Source of the DNA: Alkalicoccus chagannorensis DSM 18086
GTDB taxonomy: Bacteria; Bacillota; Bacilli; Bacillales; Salisediminibacteriaceae
NCBI RefSeq assembly: GCF_000429725.1
Contig: NZ_AUCK01000015.1
Span: forward strand, 27,462-91,461
Length of the DNA stretch: 64,000 bases
Direction: 5' to 3'
Under the pieces are notes generated by a model, which saw only the letters and a program-made list of their open reading frames with translations, did not search any database and was not told where the DNA came from. Shown here in pieces: positions 43,445 through 51,504 of the stretch. Position 1 is the first letter of the stretch. Each line of letters opens with the position of its first letter. The translations under genes were made by a program, and so were the position numbers.

Positions 43445-45169
43445 ATGAGTTCCAAACGACACCTTGAAGCACCGGCGGGAGAGCCGGATGCAACGGAAGC
43501 AATCAAACGAAACAGCCGCTTTCTGCGTGGAGAGCTGGAAGAATATTTCGCCGATCCGATTACAGGCTCTATTCCGCTGGAGCAGACGAAAATTCTGAAG
43601 TTCCACGGCAGTTATATGCAGGACGACCGAGATCTTCGTCAGGAGCGGAAAGAACAAAAGCTGGAGCCGGCCTATCAGTTCATGGTGCGTGTCCGTCTTG
43701 CCGGCGGCACGGCAACGCCGGATCAGTGGCTCACGATGGACCGGCTTGCTGACACCTACGGAAATGAGACGATCAAGCTCACGACGAGGCAGACATTCCA
43801 GCTGCACGGAATTCTGAAGTGGAACATGAAAAACAGCATGCAGGAGATGAACGCGGCGCTGATGGATTCGATTGCCGCCTGCGGGGACGTCAATCGGAAC
43901 GTGATGTGCAACGTCCAGCCGTATGAATCTGCTGTACACGACAAAGTCCACCGGACCGCGCAGCGGATCAGCGACCACCTCCTGCCGAATACAGAGGCGT
44001 ATCATGAAATCTGGCTCGATAAAGAAAAGGTGCTGGACAGCAGAGAGGAAGAAGAACCACTGTATGGACCGGTGTACCTGCCGAGAAAATTCAAAATCGG
44101 TGTGGCAGTGCCGCCGGCGAATGATGTCGATATTTACTCTCAGGATCTCGGTTTTACGGCCATCGTCCAGAACGGAAGGCTGCTCGGCTTCAATGTCACC
44201 GTCGGCGGCGGCATGGGGATGACCCACGGAGATGAAGAGACCTACCCGCAGCTGGCAAGAACCATCGGATTCTGCCCGGCGAAGTACGCAGAGGAAGTGG
44301 CCGAAAAGATCCTGACCATTCAGCGTGATTACGGCAACCGGGTGGAGCGGAAGAATGCGCGATTCAAGTATACGGTCGACCGCCTCGGTCTCGACACGGT
44401 CAAAGAAGAACTCGAGCACCGTCTCGGCTGGGCTCTGAAAGAGGCCAAGCCGGTCACATTTACGCATAACGGGGACCGGTACGGCTGGCACGAGTTCGAC
44501 GGTACGTCCCACCTGACTTTATTTATCCAGAACGGACGCATCGCGGATACGGAGGACTACAAACTGAAGACGGCCCTGCGCCGGATTGCCGAAGTGCATG
44601 AAGGGGATTTCCGGCTCACCCCCAATCAGAATGTGATCGTTGCCGGCGTGACGCCGGAGAAAAAAGCGGACATTCAAGCGCTGGTAGAGGAGTACGGTCT
44701 TTCGGACGGGAAAGCAAACTCTGCGCTGCGGCGGAATTCGATGGCCTGCGTAGCCTTTCCGACGTGCGGACTCGCCATGGCTGAATCAGAGCGGTATCTG
44801 CCGGAGCTGATTGACAAACTCGAACACATGCTGGATGAGAACGGGCTGCGGGAAGAAGACATCGTCATCCGCATGACGGGATGCCCGAACGGCTGCGCGC
44901 GGCCTGGTCTTGGCGAAATTGCCTTTATTGGAAAAGGGCCGGGGAAGTACAACCTGTATCTTGGGGCGAGCTTTCACGGCGACCGGCTGAATCAGCTTTA
45001 CCGGGAGAATATCGGCGAAGCGGAGATTCTGGAGACGCTGGAGCCGATCTTCCGACACTATGCCAGGGAACGTGAAGAGGGAGAACGGTTCGGTGACTTT
45101 GTCGTCCGGCAGTCTTACGTGGAAGCTGTTTACGACGGCCGAACCTTTCATCCTGCAGGGCAGGCATAG
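43445..45169 (+). CDS. cysI: assimilatory sulfite reductase (NADPH) hemoprotein subunit
   Basis: 574 aa. It reduces sulfite to sulfide by six electrons. The siroheme/[4Fe-4S] ligands are Cys435 and Cys441 (CVAFPTC) and Cys480 and Cys484 (CPNGC). The sulfite-binding region includes [31 protein letters not shown] and the Lys/Arg residues of the family. AAGGAGGAAGACG precedes the ATG. The 143-nt gap after cysJ holds only two mini-frames of three codons and no hairpin, so the genes are probably still co-transcribed. It is the last gene of the operon. Confidence 0.97.
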   Translation: MSSKRHLEAPAGEPDATEAIKRNSRFLRGELEEYFADPITGSIPLEQTKILKFHGSYMQDDRDLRQERKEQKLEPAYQFMVRVRLAGGTATPDQWLTMDRLADTYGNETIKLTTRQTFQLHGILKWNMKNSMQEMNAALMDSIAACGDVNRNVMCNVQPYESAVHDKVHRTAQRISDHLLPNTEAYHEIWLDKEKVLDSREEEEPLYGPVYLPRKFKIGVAVPPANDVDIYSQDLGFTAIVQNGRLLGFNVTVGGGMGMTHGDEETYPQLARTIGFCPAKYAEEVAEKILTIQRDYGNRVERKNARFKYTVDRLGLDTVKEELEHRLGWALKEAKPVTFTHNGDRYGWHEFDGTSHLTLFIQNGRIADTEDYKLKTALRRIAEVHEGDFRLTPNQNVIVAGVTPEKKADIQALVEEYGLSDGKANSALRRNSMACVAFPTCGLAMAESERYLPELIDKLEHMLDENGLREEDIVIRMTGCPNGCARPGLGEIAFIGKGPGKYNLYLGASFHGDRLNQLYRENIGEAEILETLEPIFRHYAREREEGERFGDFVVRQSYVEAVYDGRTFHPAGQA

Positions 45170-45203
45170 TAAGAAGCCCCTGCAGACGATCGCGAAGACG
45201 ACG

Positions 45204-45247
45204 AAAAACAGCGCTGGAAGGAGTGCCTCCTCCAGCGCTGTTTTTTT
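45204..45247 (+). terminator. strong rho-independent terminator of the sulfur operon
   Basis: AACAGCGCTGGAAGGAG pairs with TCCTCCAGCGCTGTT around a small loop and is followed by seven T. Confidence 0.93.
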
Positions 45248-45252
45248 GAAGT

Positions 45253-45388
45253 ACAAGCGTATAAGTTTTCATACAGGGTGACGGCGGCTTCATGCACTGC
45301 ACGGGAAGAAAGGAAGCCTCTTTCTTCCCTCGAAACGCTTGCGGTACACGCCGTTCCGACCAAAAGGCGCTCTGTCCTTTTGGTCGGT
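45253..45388 (+). repeat. R1 repeat, full length
   Basis: Complete copy just after the operon terminator. Its inner stem is GGGAAGAAAG with CTTTCTTCCC. The right-hand hairpin is extended to CCGACCAAAAGG with CCTTTTGGTCGG, longer than in other copies, which supports a structured element. Confidence 0.85.
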
Positions 45389-45433
45389 AATCCTTGTGTC
45401 TGGAAGCGTCGCACTGTGGTGATGAGCGAGAAG

Positions 45434-46042
45434 TCAGCGGGAGCTGCGCCAACGTTCAAGCCACCTTTTCTGGACACCGGGGTGGCGGTATCCTTCATCC
45501 ATCAGCTCCTCCAATTCTCTGCGCCGGGCTTCCTGTGGCAGGCCGGACTGCTTGATGAGTTCCCTTGCTTCAAACAAAAAGTCCAGATAGTCTTCGGTAT
45601 CCGGCCCGATCCGCTTCGTCATCTGTTTGAGCAGGTGCCTGGCGTAGCCGGGACTTGCGCCGTTTGTGGACACACTCACGGCCAGGCGTCCGCGCCGCAG
45701 GATGGCTGGAATCTGGACATTCCCGCGGCCGGCCTCCGCCGCATCGTTGACGAGCGCGTGATCCGGAGCGGCATCGGCGAGTTTCTCATTTGTGGCTTGA
45801 TCTGCAGCAAGCACAAGCAGAAACATCCCTTGAGCATCTGCTGTCTCCGCAGTCCGCCGCTGCACAGCGATTCGGCCCTCTTCGTCGTACGATGCAAGCG
45901 TCTCCGTCAGCTCTGGACTGATCACGGTAATAGAAGCCCCTGCTTCCAGAAGCAGGGACGTCCGGCGTTCAGCCACCGGTCCCCCTCCGATTACGGTCAC
46001 GGGTTTCTGGTTCAGGTCAATGGACAATGGGATTGGATACAT
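45434..46042 (-). CDS. sirC: precorrin-2 dehydrogenase (siroheme synthesis)
   Basis: 202 aa from the ATG at 46042 (AAAGGAGTG upstream). It oxidises precorrin-2 to sirohydrochlorin with NAD+, the step between SumT and SirB. The Rossmann motif is VTVIGGGPVAERRTSLLLEAGA (residues about 15-36), with LVLAADQATNEKLADAA and STNGASPGYARHLLKQM typical of the CysG N-terminal family. No chelatase domain is visible beyond the usual short C-terminus. In B. subtilis it is co-transcribed with the other two siroheme genes; here it is on the opposite strand and has its own promoter. Confidence 0.93.
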   Translation of the reverse strand: MYPIPLSIDLNQKPVTVIGGGPVAERRTSLLLEAGASITVISPELTETLASYDEEGRIAVQRRTAETADAQGMFLLVLAADQATNEKLADAAPDHALVNDAAEAGRGNVQIPAILRRGRLAVSVSTNGASPGYARHLLKQMTKRIGPDTEDYLDFLFEARELIKQSGLPQEARRRELEELMDEGYRHPGVQKRWLERWRSSR

Positions 46043-46176
46043 GGCCGACACTCCTTTCTTTTTCCAGTGTATCATGCCGTGTGGACGTATTGGCCAAAAG
46101 GAAGTGCTTCGTACTCATTTACCCGAAGAAGCTGCTCACGTAAGATAAAAACACACGAAAGAAAGGAGGAAGACAC

Positions 46177-46524
46177 TTGTTTGGTCGAGGAGATAACAAG
46201 AAAAAGCATCATGAGGAAATAGAGGAATTTTTGTTTGAAGGAGAGGAACTGGTCAGTACGTACGGGCTGATGGTAGACTTTGCTGCCTTTACAAGCCACC
46301 GGATTCTTTTTGTGGACCGCTCGCTGGTGTCCAAATCCAAGTCGGTGGTTGTCAGTATCCCGTTTGCCAAGATAGAAGAGATCGCCATCGAGAAGACGGG
46401 GGTTTTTTCTTTCTCCAACAACATCGAGATAGCCACGAAATCAGGGGCTCACTCCCTTCAGTTTATGAAAAACAGTGACGTCATGACGTTTTATCGTGAA
46501 CTGTCCAAACGGATCTGCCAATAG
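46177..46524 (+). CDS. bacterial PH-domain protein
   Basis: 115 aa with a TTG start (AAAGGAGG upstream). Apart from a basic N-terminus it is one pleckstrin-homology-like beta barrel: LFEGEELVSTYGLMVDFAAFTSHRILFVDRSL, SVVVSIPFAKIEEIAIEKTG, FSNNIEIATKSGAHSLQF, then a C-terminal helix. The family is common in Bacillus and has no settled function. It is first in a likely operon with GrpB and SDR genes. Confidence 0.9.
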   Translation: MFGRGDNKKKHHEEIEEFLFEGEELVSTYGLMVDFAAFTSHRILFVDRSLVSKSKSVVVSIPFAKIEEIAIEKTGVFSFSNNIEIATKSGAHSLQFMKNSDVMTFYRELSKRICQ

Positions 46525-46536
46525 GAGGCGAGGCGT

Positions 46537-47076
46537 ATGCGTCATGTTACCGTCCTTCCTTATAACCCGGAATGGTCCAATATGTTCGAAGCGGAGGCGG
46601 CGGTCATTCAACAGGCGCTCGGGCCCGCCGTCACAGCTGTACATCATATCGGAAGTACTGCCGTTCCGATGCTGCCGGCAAAACCGATCATCGACATCAT
46701 GCCGGTCGTCCGTGAACTTGATGCAGTAGATGAAAGGGAGCAGGCCATGGTGGCTGCAGGCTATGTGTGCCATGGAGAGTACTTTATTCCCGGACGGCGG
46801 TTTTACACGAAAGAGGTGGAGGGAGAGCGGCGCTTTCACGTCCATGTTTTCAAGGAAGGCACCAAGGATGTCGAACGGCATCTCGCTTTCCGCGATTATC
46901 TGCGGACACACGAAAGGCCGCGCCGAACGTATGGAGGTTTAAAGCAGTCCCTCGCATGGGAATATCCTTTTAATGTGAGTGCTTATGCTTCAGGCAAGCA
47001 CGAATACGTCAAAGAGCTGGAAGACCGGGCACTCCGGTGGTATAAAAACCAGCAGACGAAGGAGGAATTGTCATGA
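46537..47076 (+). CDS. GrpB family protein (nucleotidyltransferase-fold)
   Basis: 179 aa. The GrpB/UPF0157 signature is clear: VLPYNPEWSNMFEAEAAVIQQALG, VHHIGSTAVPMLPAKPIIDIMPVV, RRFHVHVFKEGTKDVERHLAFRDYLRTH and KQSLAWEYP. The fold is of the nucleotidyltransferase type and the HIGSTAVPG-like loop would bind nucleotide, but the biochemical role is unclear; some relatives are fused to dephospho-CoA kinase. The end overlaps the SDR gene by 4 nt. Confidence 0.93.
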   Translation: MRHVTVLPYNPEWSNMFEAEAAVIQQALGPAVTAVHHIGSTAVPMLPAKPIIDIMPVVRELDAVDEREQAMVAAGYVCHGEYFIPGRRFYTKEVEGERRFHVHVFKEGTKDVERHLAFRDYLRTHERPRRTYGGLKQSLAWEYPFNVSAYASGKHEYVKELEDRALRWYKNQQTKEELS

Positions 47077-47717
47077 AGGTACTAGTTATTGGTGCAAATG
47101 GTCAGATAGGCAAACAGTTCACGTCCATGCTGCAGGAAAGCGAGCAGTTCGAACCGCGCGCCATGGTGAGAAAAGAAGAACAGCAGAAGGCGCTGGAAGG
47201 CGGCGGTGTCGAGACAGTGCTTGCAGATCTGGAAGGCAGCGTAGATGATCTCGCTGAAGCGATGCGAGGGTGCGACGCCGTGGTGTTCACCGCAGGATCC
47301 GGCGGAAGCACCGGGCCGGAGAAGACGCTGTTGATCGACCTGGACGGCGCAGTGAAATCCGTAGAAGCCGCAGAGAAAGCAGGGGTGGACCGGTTCCTCA
47401 TGGTCAGTGCTGTGCAGGCGCACAACCGGGAGAACTGGAGCGAAAAGATCCGCCATTATTTTGCGGCGAAACACTATGCTGACCGCATGCTGATGAACAG
47501 CAGCCTGAACTATACCATTGTCCGGCCAGGCGGCCTTTTGAATGAGGAAGGCACCGGCAAGGTTCAGGCAGCAGAAAACCTCGAACGTGCATCGATTCCA
47601 CGTGAGGATGTTGCCCGCACGCTCGTGGCAGCCTTGACGGAAGAAAAAACGTACCGCCGTGGCTTTGACCTGATCAGCGGAAACGACACGCCGGAAGATG
47701 CCCTGAAAAAGCTGTAG
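47073..47717 (+). CDS. NAD(P)-binding atypical SDR (YhfK/YwnB-like)
   Basis: 214 aa. The N-terminal Rossmann motif VLVIGANGQIGKQ is of the extended/atypical SDR type. Further segments: GCDAVVFTAGSGGSTGPEKTLLIDLDGAV, RFLMVSAVQAHNRENW and YTIVRPGGLLNEEGTGKV. The YxxxK is replaced by HYADRML, as in related nucleotide-sugar-epimerase-like proteins. These proteins are probably NADP-dependent reductases or sensors; the function is not determined. The start overlaps the GrpB stop (ATGA). Confidence 0.92.
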   Translation: MKVLVIGANGQIGKQFTSMLQESEQFEPRAMVRKEEQQKALEGGGVETVLADLEGSVDDLAEAMRGCDAVVFTAGSGGSTGPEKTLLIDLDGAVKSVEAAEKAGVDRFLMVSAVQAHNRENWSEKIRHYFAAKHYADRMLMNSSLNYTIVRPGGLLNEEGTGKVQAAENLERASIPREDVARTLVAALTEEKTYRRGFDLISGNDTPEDALKKL

Positions 47718-47795
47718 GCGCTGCGTCTGGAAGCAGCGACGCTGGAAACCCAGCCCTGTCTTCTGCTAAACCGGCAGAGACCGGCCTGGAAACGA

Positions 47796-47879
47796 AAAAA
47801 ACCTCCCCATGAACGCCGACTCCCAAACGCTGGATTAAGCATCCAGCGTTCAGGGACCGCTTTGTGGGGAGGTTTTTTT
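47796..47879. terminator. two-tier bidirectional terminator
   Basis: AAAAAAACCTCCCCA pairs with TGGGGAGGTTTTTTT across a roughly 54-nt interior that itself holds a perfect stem (AACGCTGGAT with ATCCAGCGTT). A and T runs flank it on both sides. It ends the PH-GrpB-SDR operon. Confidence 0.85.
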
Positions 47880-47894
47880 GTCGTGAGCGTCAAA

Positions 47895-48110
47895 GAATGG
47901 CTCTAAAATATTTGTTGGGGTAGAGGTTCTTTTCTATGTCGTTGTTTCATTCGTTTCCGTCGGGCGCTGTCCTCCCTCTGGCGTCGCCGCCTTTCACTCT
48001 TGAAAAGGGTTCTTTTGTGTTTTCTTCCTTTAAAGAGAATTCTTCCTACATTCGAGAAGCATCGGAGCGCCCTGCGGTACATGAACCCAAACATGTGAAT
48101 GAGAAACCAA
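47895..48110 (+). repeat. R3 repeat
   Basis: It starts CTCTAAAATATTTG, TTGGGGTAGAGGTTC and ends ACCCAAACATGTGAATGAG, matching both ends of the copy at 51.1 kb while the middle differs. Beyond it, a GGGTCTCCTGT/ACAGGAGACCC stem at about 48130-48168 may terminate the antiporter gene on the minus strand. Confidence 0.65.
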
Positions 48111-48195
48111 AGAAGACGAATGGAAACAGGGGGGTCTCCTGTGCCTGCCGCATCGACAGGAGACCCGCTTCGGCGTGATGGTGCGTGCTCCTGCT

Positions 48196-49509
48196 TTAAT
48201 CAGCAGCGTTCGTCCGTGCTGCTGTCCAGCGGGCGAGCAGCCAGCTGTAGGCAACGGTGACGAACGGCGTCAGCCATAGAAAAACGGCTGCGGGGACATA
48301 GTAGATCACGGGGACACCGACGATGGCAGCGCAGAGGACCGCCAGCAGACTCCAAGGAACCATGCCCGCAAAAACCACGGTCGAATCCGCAAGCAGACGG
48401 CCGAGATGCCTCCGGTGAAAGTGCGTGTGCCACCATTCCTGCAGGGCGCGGCCGGTCAGAAGAATAGGGAAAGACTGGTTTGGTGACAGCAGCGAGATCA
48501 TACCGGCTGCGGCTACTGTTCTCCATGAGGCCGAGGTGAACGAGACATTGTGCGGAAAGAAGCGCGACAGCAGCGGCTGGAGCATGCCGGAGGATTCAAT
48601 CAGCTGACAGAAGGCACCGACAAGCAGGATGAATAGCACGAAAGGCAGCATGTCGAGCAGGCCTTGCAGAGTGTCCCTGCCAAAAAGCATGTACGTCAGC
48701 CATACTTCTGTGGAGACTCCCCGCCAGATAAGGAGAAGAGCACCGGCAGCAATGCCGCTGAGAAAGCAGGTATACATCGATCTTCCTGCTGCAATCAACA
48801 GGAGAAGCAGCAGCGGTGCCGCAAGAGATCCAGCAGCTGCTGCTGGATCCAGCGGGGACGGGGAGGGAGCAGCGGCCCCGGTATAGAAATACGCATCCGC
48901 GGCAGCATAGACCGCGGTCGTGATCAGCCCGCTGAGGACGAGGGTCGGCATGATCTGGCGGAAATGGGCGCTGGTGGACGTTTCAACGGCAAAGCGCATC
49001 AGCTGAAACGAACTGGACAGTGGTGACGTCCGGTCTCCGACAAAGGCACCTGACACAAGTGCTCCAGCAAGCACGGGAGCTGGAAGGGCAAGAGCCAGGC
49101 CCGCACTCATCAGCGGGATCCCGACGATACTTAATGAACCGACCGCTGAACCGACTGCAAATGACATTGCGCCTGTGATCAGGAAAGCGCTCGTGAAGAA
49201 AAAATCAGGGCGCAGGGTATGCTGAAACAGCAGGTTTAGATCTTCTGTAATGCCGGCGGCCGCCCAGGTTGGCAGCATCAGGCCGATGAAGACGAGCAGC
49301 CAGGCAATCGTTCTGTTACGGCTCAACCCCGTCTGCACTACGTGAAGCAGCGTCCGGTGCTTGACGCCCCGGCGTGTTTCCATCCAAAGCAGAAGCGCCA
49401 GTCCGGGCAGGACCGCCGCAGGAAGCGGAAAACCAAAAAAAACTGCCGCCATGAGCGGCAGGAGCGTAATGGTGAAGACGAGCATGATTTGGGGCAGACT
49501 GTACAACAC
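48196..49509 (-). CDS. NhaC family Na+/H+ antiporter-like transporter
   Basis: 437 aa with about eleven membrane segments. NhaC-type features: GAMSFAVGSAVGSLSIVGIPLMSAGLAL, LAGALVSGAFVGDRTSPLSSSFQLM near residue 150, and LLSPNQSFPILLTGRALQEW toward the end. NhaC proteins exchange Na+ (or malate/lactate in MleN relatives) for protons, which suits a salt- or alkali-adapted cell. No ribosome binding site stronger than GGAGGG is visible. It is monocistronic. Ion specificity is not proven. Confidence 0.88.
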   Translation of the reverse strand: MLYSLPQIMLVFTITLLPLMAAVFFGFPLPAAVLPGLALLLWMETRRGVKHRTLLHVVQTGLSRNRTIAWLLVFIGLMLPTWAAAGITEDLNLLFQHTLRPDFFFTSAFLITGAMSFAVGSAVGSLSIVGIPLMSAGLALALPAPVLAGALVSGAFVGDRTSPLSSSFQLMRFAVETSTSAHFRQIMPTLVLSGLITTAVYAAADAYFYTGAAAPSPSPLDPAAAAGSLAAPLLLLLLIAAGRSMYTCFLSGIAAGALLLIWRGVSTEVWLTYMLFGRDTLQGLLDMLPFVLFILLVGAFCQLIESSGMLQPLLSRFFPHNVSFTSASWRTVAAAGMISLLSPNQSFPILLTGRALQEWWHTHFHRRHLGRLLADSTVVFAGMVPWSLLAVLCAAIVGVPVIYYVPAAVFLWLTPFVTVAYSWLLARWTAARTNAAD

Positions 49510-49566
49510 GGCATCCCTCCTGCCGGCTAGTATATCACGAGCGGCAGAAGGGTGGGGAAGAGGCCT

Positions 49567-50013
49567 CTACCCGTATTTTTTCTGATGGGCTTTTTTCCGT
49601 TCCAGGTAGTCCTCATCTTCCCGGATCTTGATCCATTTCTCTTCGAAGATCCGGGCGGACTCGGCTTTCTCATCATCTATGTGACGCTTGTTGACGTTTC
49701 CGTCTTTATCGTATTTTTTTCCCCCTTTATAATTCGCATAGCGACGGGAACGGGTATAGCCCATCTGGATGAATTTACGAGCCATATCCATACCGACGAA
49801 ATCATCGTTATGTCGATACTGTTCGAACAATTCATGGATTTTCTCGGCGGACTCCCGTGCGATATCTGGTGTTTTAAACCGCCAGTGCGGCAGAATTTCA
49901 CTTTTATACGGCTCCACCATCAGCACGCCCTGTTCCCCTCTGCCGACTCTGTATTTATGCGGTTCATCACGGAAATCTGTATTCTCAAAGTCTTCATCGT
50001 AGTCGAAGCCCAT
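49567..50013 (-). CDS. DUF4385 domain-containing protein
   Basis: 148 aa soluble protein. The sequence GFDYDEDFENTDFRDEPHKYRVGRGEQGVLM, EPYKSEILPHWRFKTPDIA and DDFVGMDMARKFIQMGYTRSRRYANYK is the DUF4385 pattern and covers almost the whole protein. The family is widespread in bacteria and phages and has no known function. The C-terminus is charged (HIDDEKAESARIFEEKWIKIREDEDYLERKK). AAGGAGG precedes the ATG. Confidence 0.93.
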   Translation of the reverse strand: MGFDYDEDFENTDFRDEPHKYRVGRGEQGVLMVEPYKSEILPHWRFKTPDIARESAEKIHELFEQYRHNDDFVGMDMARKFIQMGYTRSRRYANYKGGKKYDKDGNVNKRHIDDEKAESARIFEEKWIKIREDEDYLERKKAHQKKYG

Positions 50014-50145
50014 CGCGCATCCTCCTTTTTGGATAGTTTACCCATATGTGGGAATCAAGTAAACCGGAACTATGAGGCGGATGCTGCTTTTTCCTGGCTG
50101 GCTTGCATGGTACGATGTTTTCGGATGAAAGGGAGTGAAGGGGAG

Positions 50146-50958
50146 ATGCTGTCAAAGAAACAATCCAGGCTGGCGCTGATCAAACAACTGTCGCCGCTGC
50201 TCGAGTGTCCGCACTGCGGTCAGGCACTGAAGGCTGATGACGCCGGTGTTTCCTGCCCCGCAGGACACCGGATCGACGCGGCAAAGCAGGGGCAGTTGTT
50301 TTTGCTGCGAAAACAGCCGCCGGAAACGTACACGGCAGCGCTGTTTGCTGCACGGACACGCGTCATTCAGGCAGGCGTCTACAAGGCTCTCCACGAAGTG
50401 CTGCAGGAGCAGCTGCAAGACAGCCGGGTGATTGTGGATGCCGGCTGTGGGGAGGGGTCGCACGCCGAAGCGCTGCAGCAGGGAACGATCATCGGGATCG
50501 ATAACGCAAAAGCGGGCATCGATGCTGCCGCAAAGCGGTCGGATCGTCATCTTTGGCTGATGGGAGATCTGGCTGATCCGCCGCTTGTACCGCAGTGTGC
50601 CGATGCGGTGCTGAATGTGCTGTCCCCAGCGAACTATGCGGCTTTTGCACGTATTCTGAAGCCGGGCGGCCTTCTGATCAAAGTGACGCCGGGGCCCCGG
50701 TATCTGCAGGAGATCAGAGACGCGGACGGGACGGAGGCCGGTCAGCCGGAGCCTGTCACCATGCCGCCTTCTTTTGCGCTGGAAGAGACAAACCATGTGC
50801 ACGTCACCGTCGACCTGCCCGTAGATCTACGTAAAGAGATGCTGCGGATGACGCCGCTCACTTGGCATATGGAGGAAGAAGCCTTGGTAAAAGCGGCTTC
50901 CACCCTATCAGCAGTGACGATAGATCTACTGGTGCACCGCGCTGTTTGTAAGCCGTAG
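50146..50958 (+). CDS. RlmA-like 23S rRNA (guanine-N1) methyltransferase
   Basis: 270 aa from the ATG at 50146 (AAAGGGAG about 10 nt upstream; the frame runs far upstream opposite DUF4385, which is shadow). The N-terminal zinc finger is CPHCG...CPAGH (about 21-41), followed by DAAKQGQLFLLRKQ. The SAM-binding motif is VIVDAGCGEGSHAEAL (about 97-112), with DNAKAGIDAAAKR and the post-motif VLNVLSPANYAAFARILKPGG. RlmA enzymes methylate G745 or G748 in domain II of 23S rRNA; the latter affects tylosin and mycinamicin resistance. Which guanine is not decidable here. Confidence 0.92.
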   Translation: MLSKKQSRLALIKQLSPLLECPHCGQALKADDAGVSCPAGHRIDAAKQGQLFLLRKQPPETYTAALFAARTRVIQAGVYKALHEVLQEQLQDSRVIVDAGCGEGSHAEALQQGTIIGIDNAKAGIDAAAKRSDRHLWLMGDLADPPLVPQCADAVLNVLSPANYAAFARILKPGGLLIKVTPGPRYLQEIRDADGTEAGQPEPVTMPPSFALEETNHVHVTVDLPVDLRKEMLRMTPLTWHMEEEALVKAASTLSAVTIDLLVHRAVCKP

Positions 50959-51000
50959 CTTCTGAGCAACAAGCATCTTAAACAGTATACAGCTGTACAA

Positions 51001-51035
51001 AAGCCTTGGAAGCACATGCTTCTAAGGCTTTTTTT
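51001..51035 (+). terminator. rho-independent terminator
   Basis: AAGCCTTGGAAGCA pairs with TGCTTCTAAGGCTT and is followed by TTTTTC. Confidence 0.93.
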
Positions 51036-51043
51036 CTTAGGCA

Positions 51044-51325
51044 GCAACGAACGATAACGGTGCCTCCATTTAAAAAAGCCGTTCTAAGATAAATTTTGGG
51101 GTAGGGGTTCATTTCCGTGGCATCTTTTCTTCCTTTTCAGGCGGAGGCCTGCCAAGGGGCGCTGCCTTCCACTCTCCTCGCCTTGCGAGGAGAGTGTTCG
51201 GACGGCGCTTGATCCCTCGGGCGTCGCTGCCCTTCCCTACTGAAAAGAAAATTCAGGGTGCGCCATTTGAAAAACGGATGAGAAGTCCTGGGCTTATTCA
51301 CCCCAACATGTGAATGAGAATCAAA
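51044..51325 (+). repeat. R4 tail followed by R3 repeat
   Basis: GCAACGAACGATAACGG (51044-51060) is the right end of R4. R3 begins at about 51080 (GTTCTAAGATAAATTTTGGG, GTAGGGGTTCATTTC) and ends CCCAACATGTGAATGAG near 51319. Inside is a perfect stem ACTCTCCTCGC/GCGAGGAGAGT at about 51170-51195. The rest of the gap to 51504 is AT-rich with no gene. Confidence 0.65.
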
Positions 51326-51504
51326 TAAGCATCCTCTGTTCATGGTCTGGAAAAATAACAGCGGCACCGGTTTCATGAGTGTAGCGACCTTATGTACCGA
51401 TATCACTTTATTCAGGATTTTTATTTCCATATTTTCCTTTGTTTAATCTTTTTTTCTGGTGGGAAAGATACATCTAATATCCAATTCAAGAGGAGGCAGT
51501 GATC

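Noticed and set aside
43298..44512. 404-codon minus-strand frame opposite cysI
   Set aside because: Same reason; the plus strand has all CysI motifs.
49552..50145. upstream part of the RlmA frame as a long N-terminal domain
   Set aside because: It lies antisense to DUF4385, which is a clear family match; the zinc finger that begins RlmA follows the ATG at 50146.
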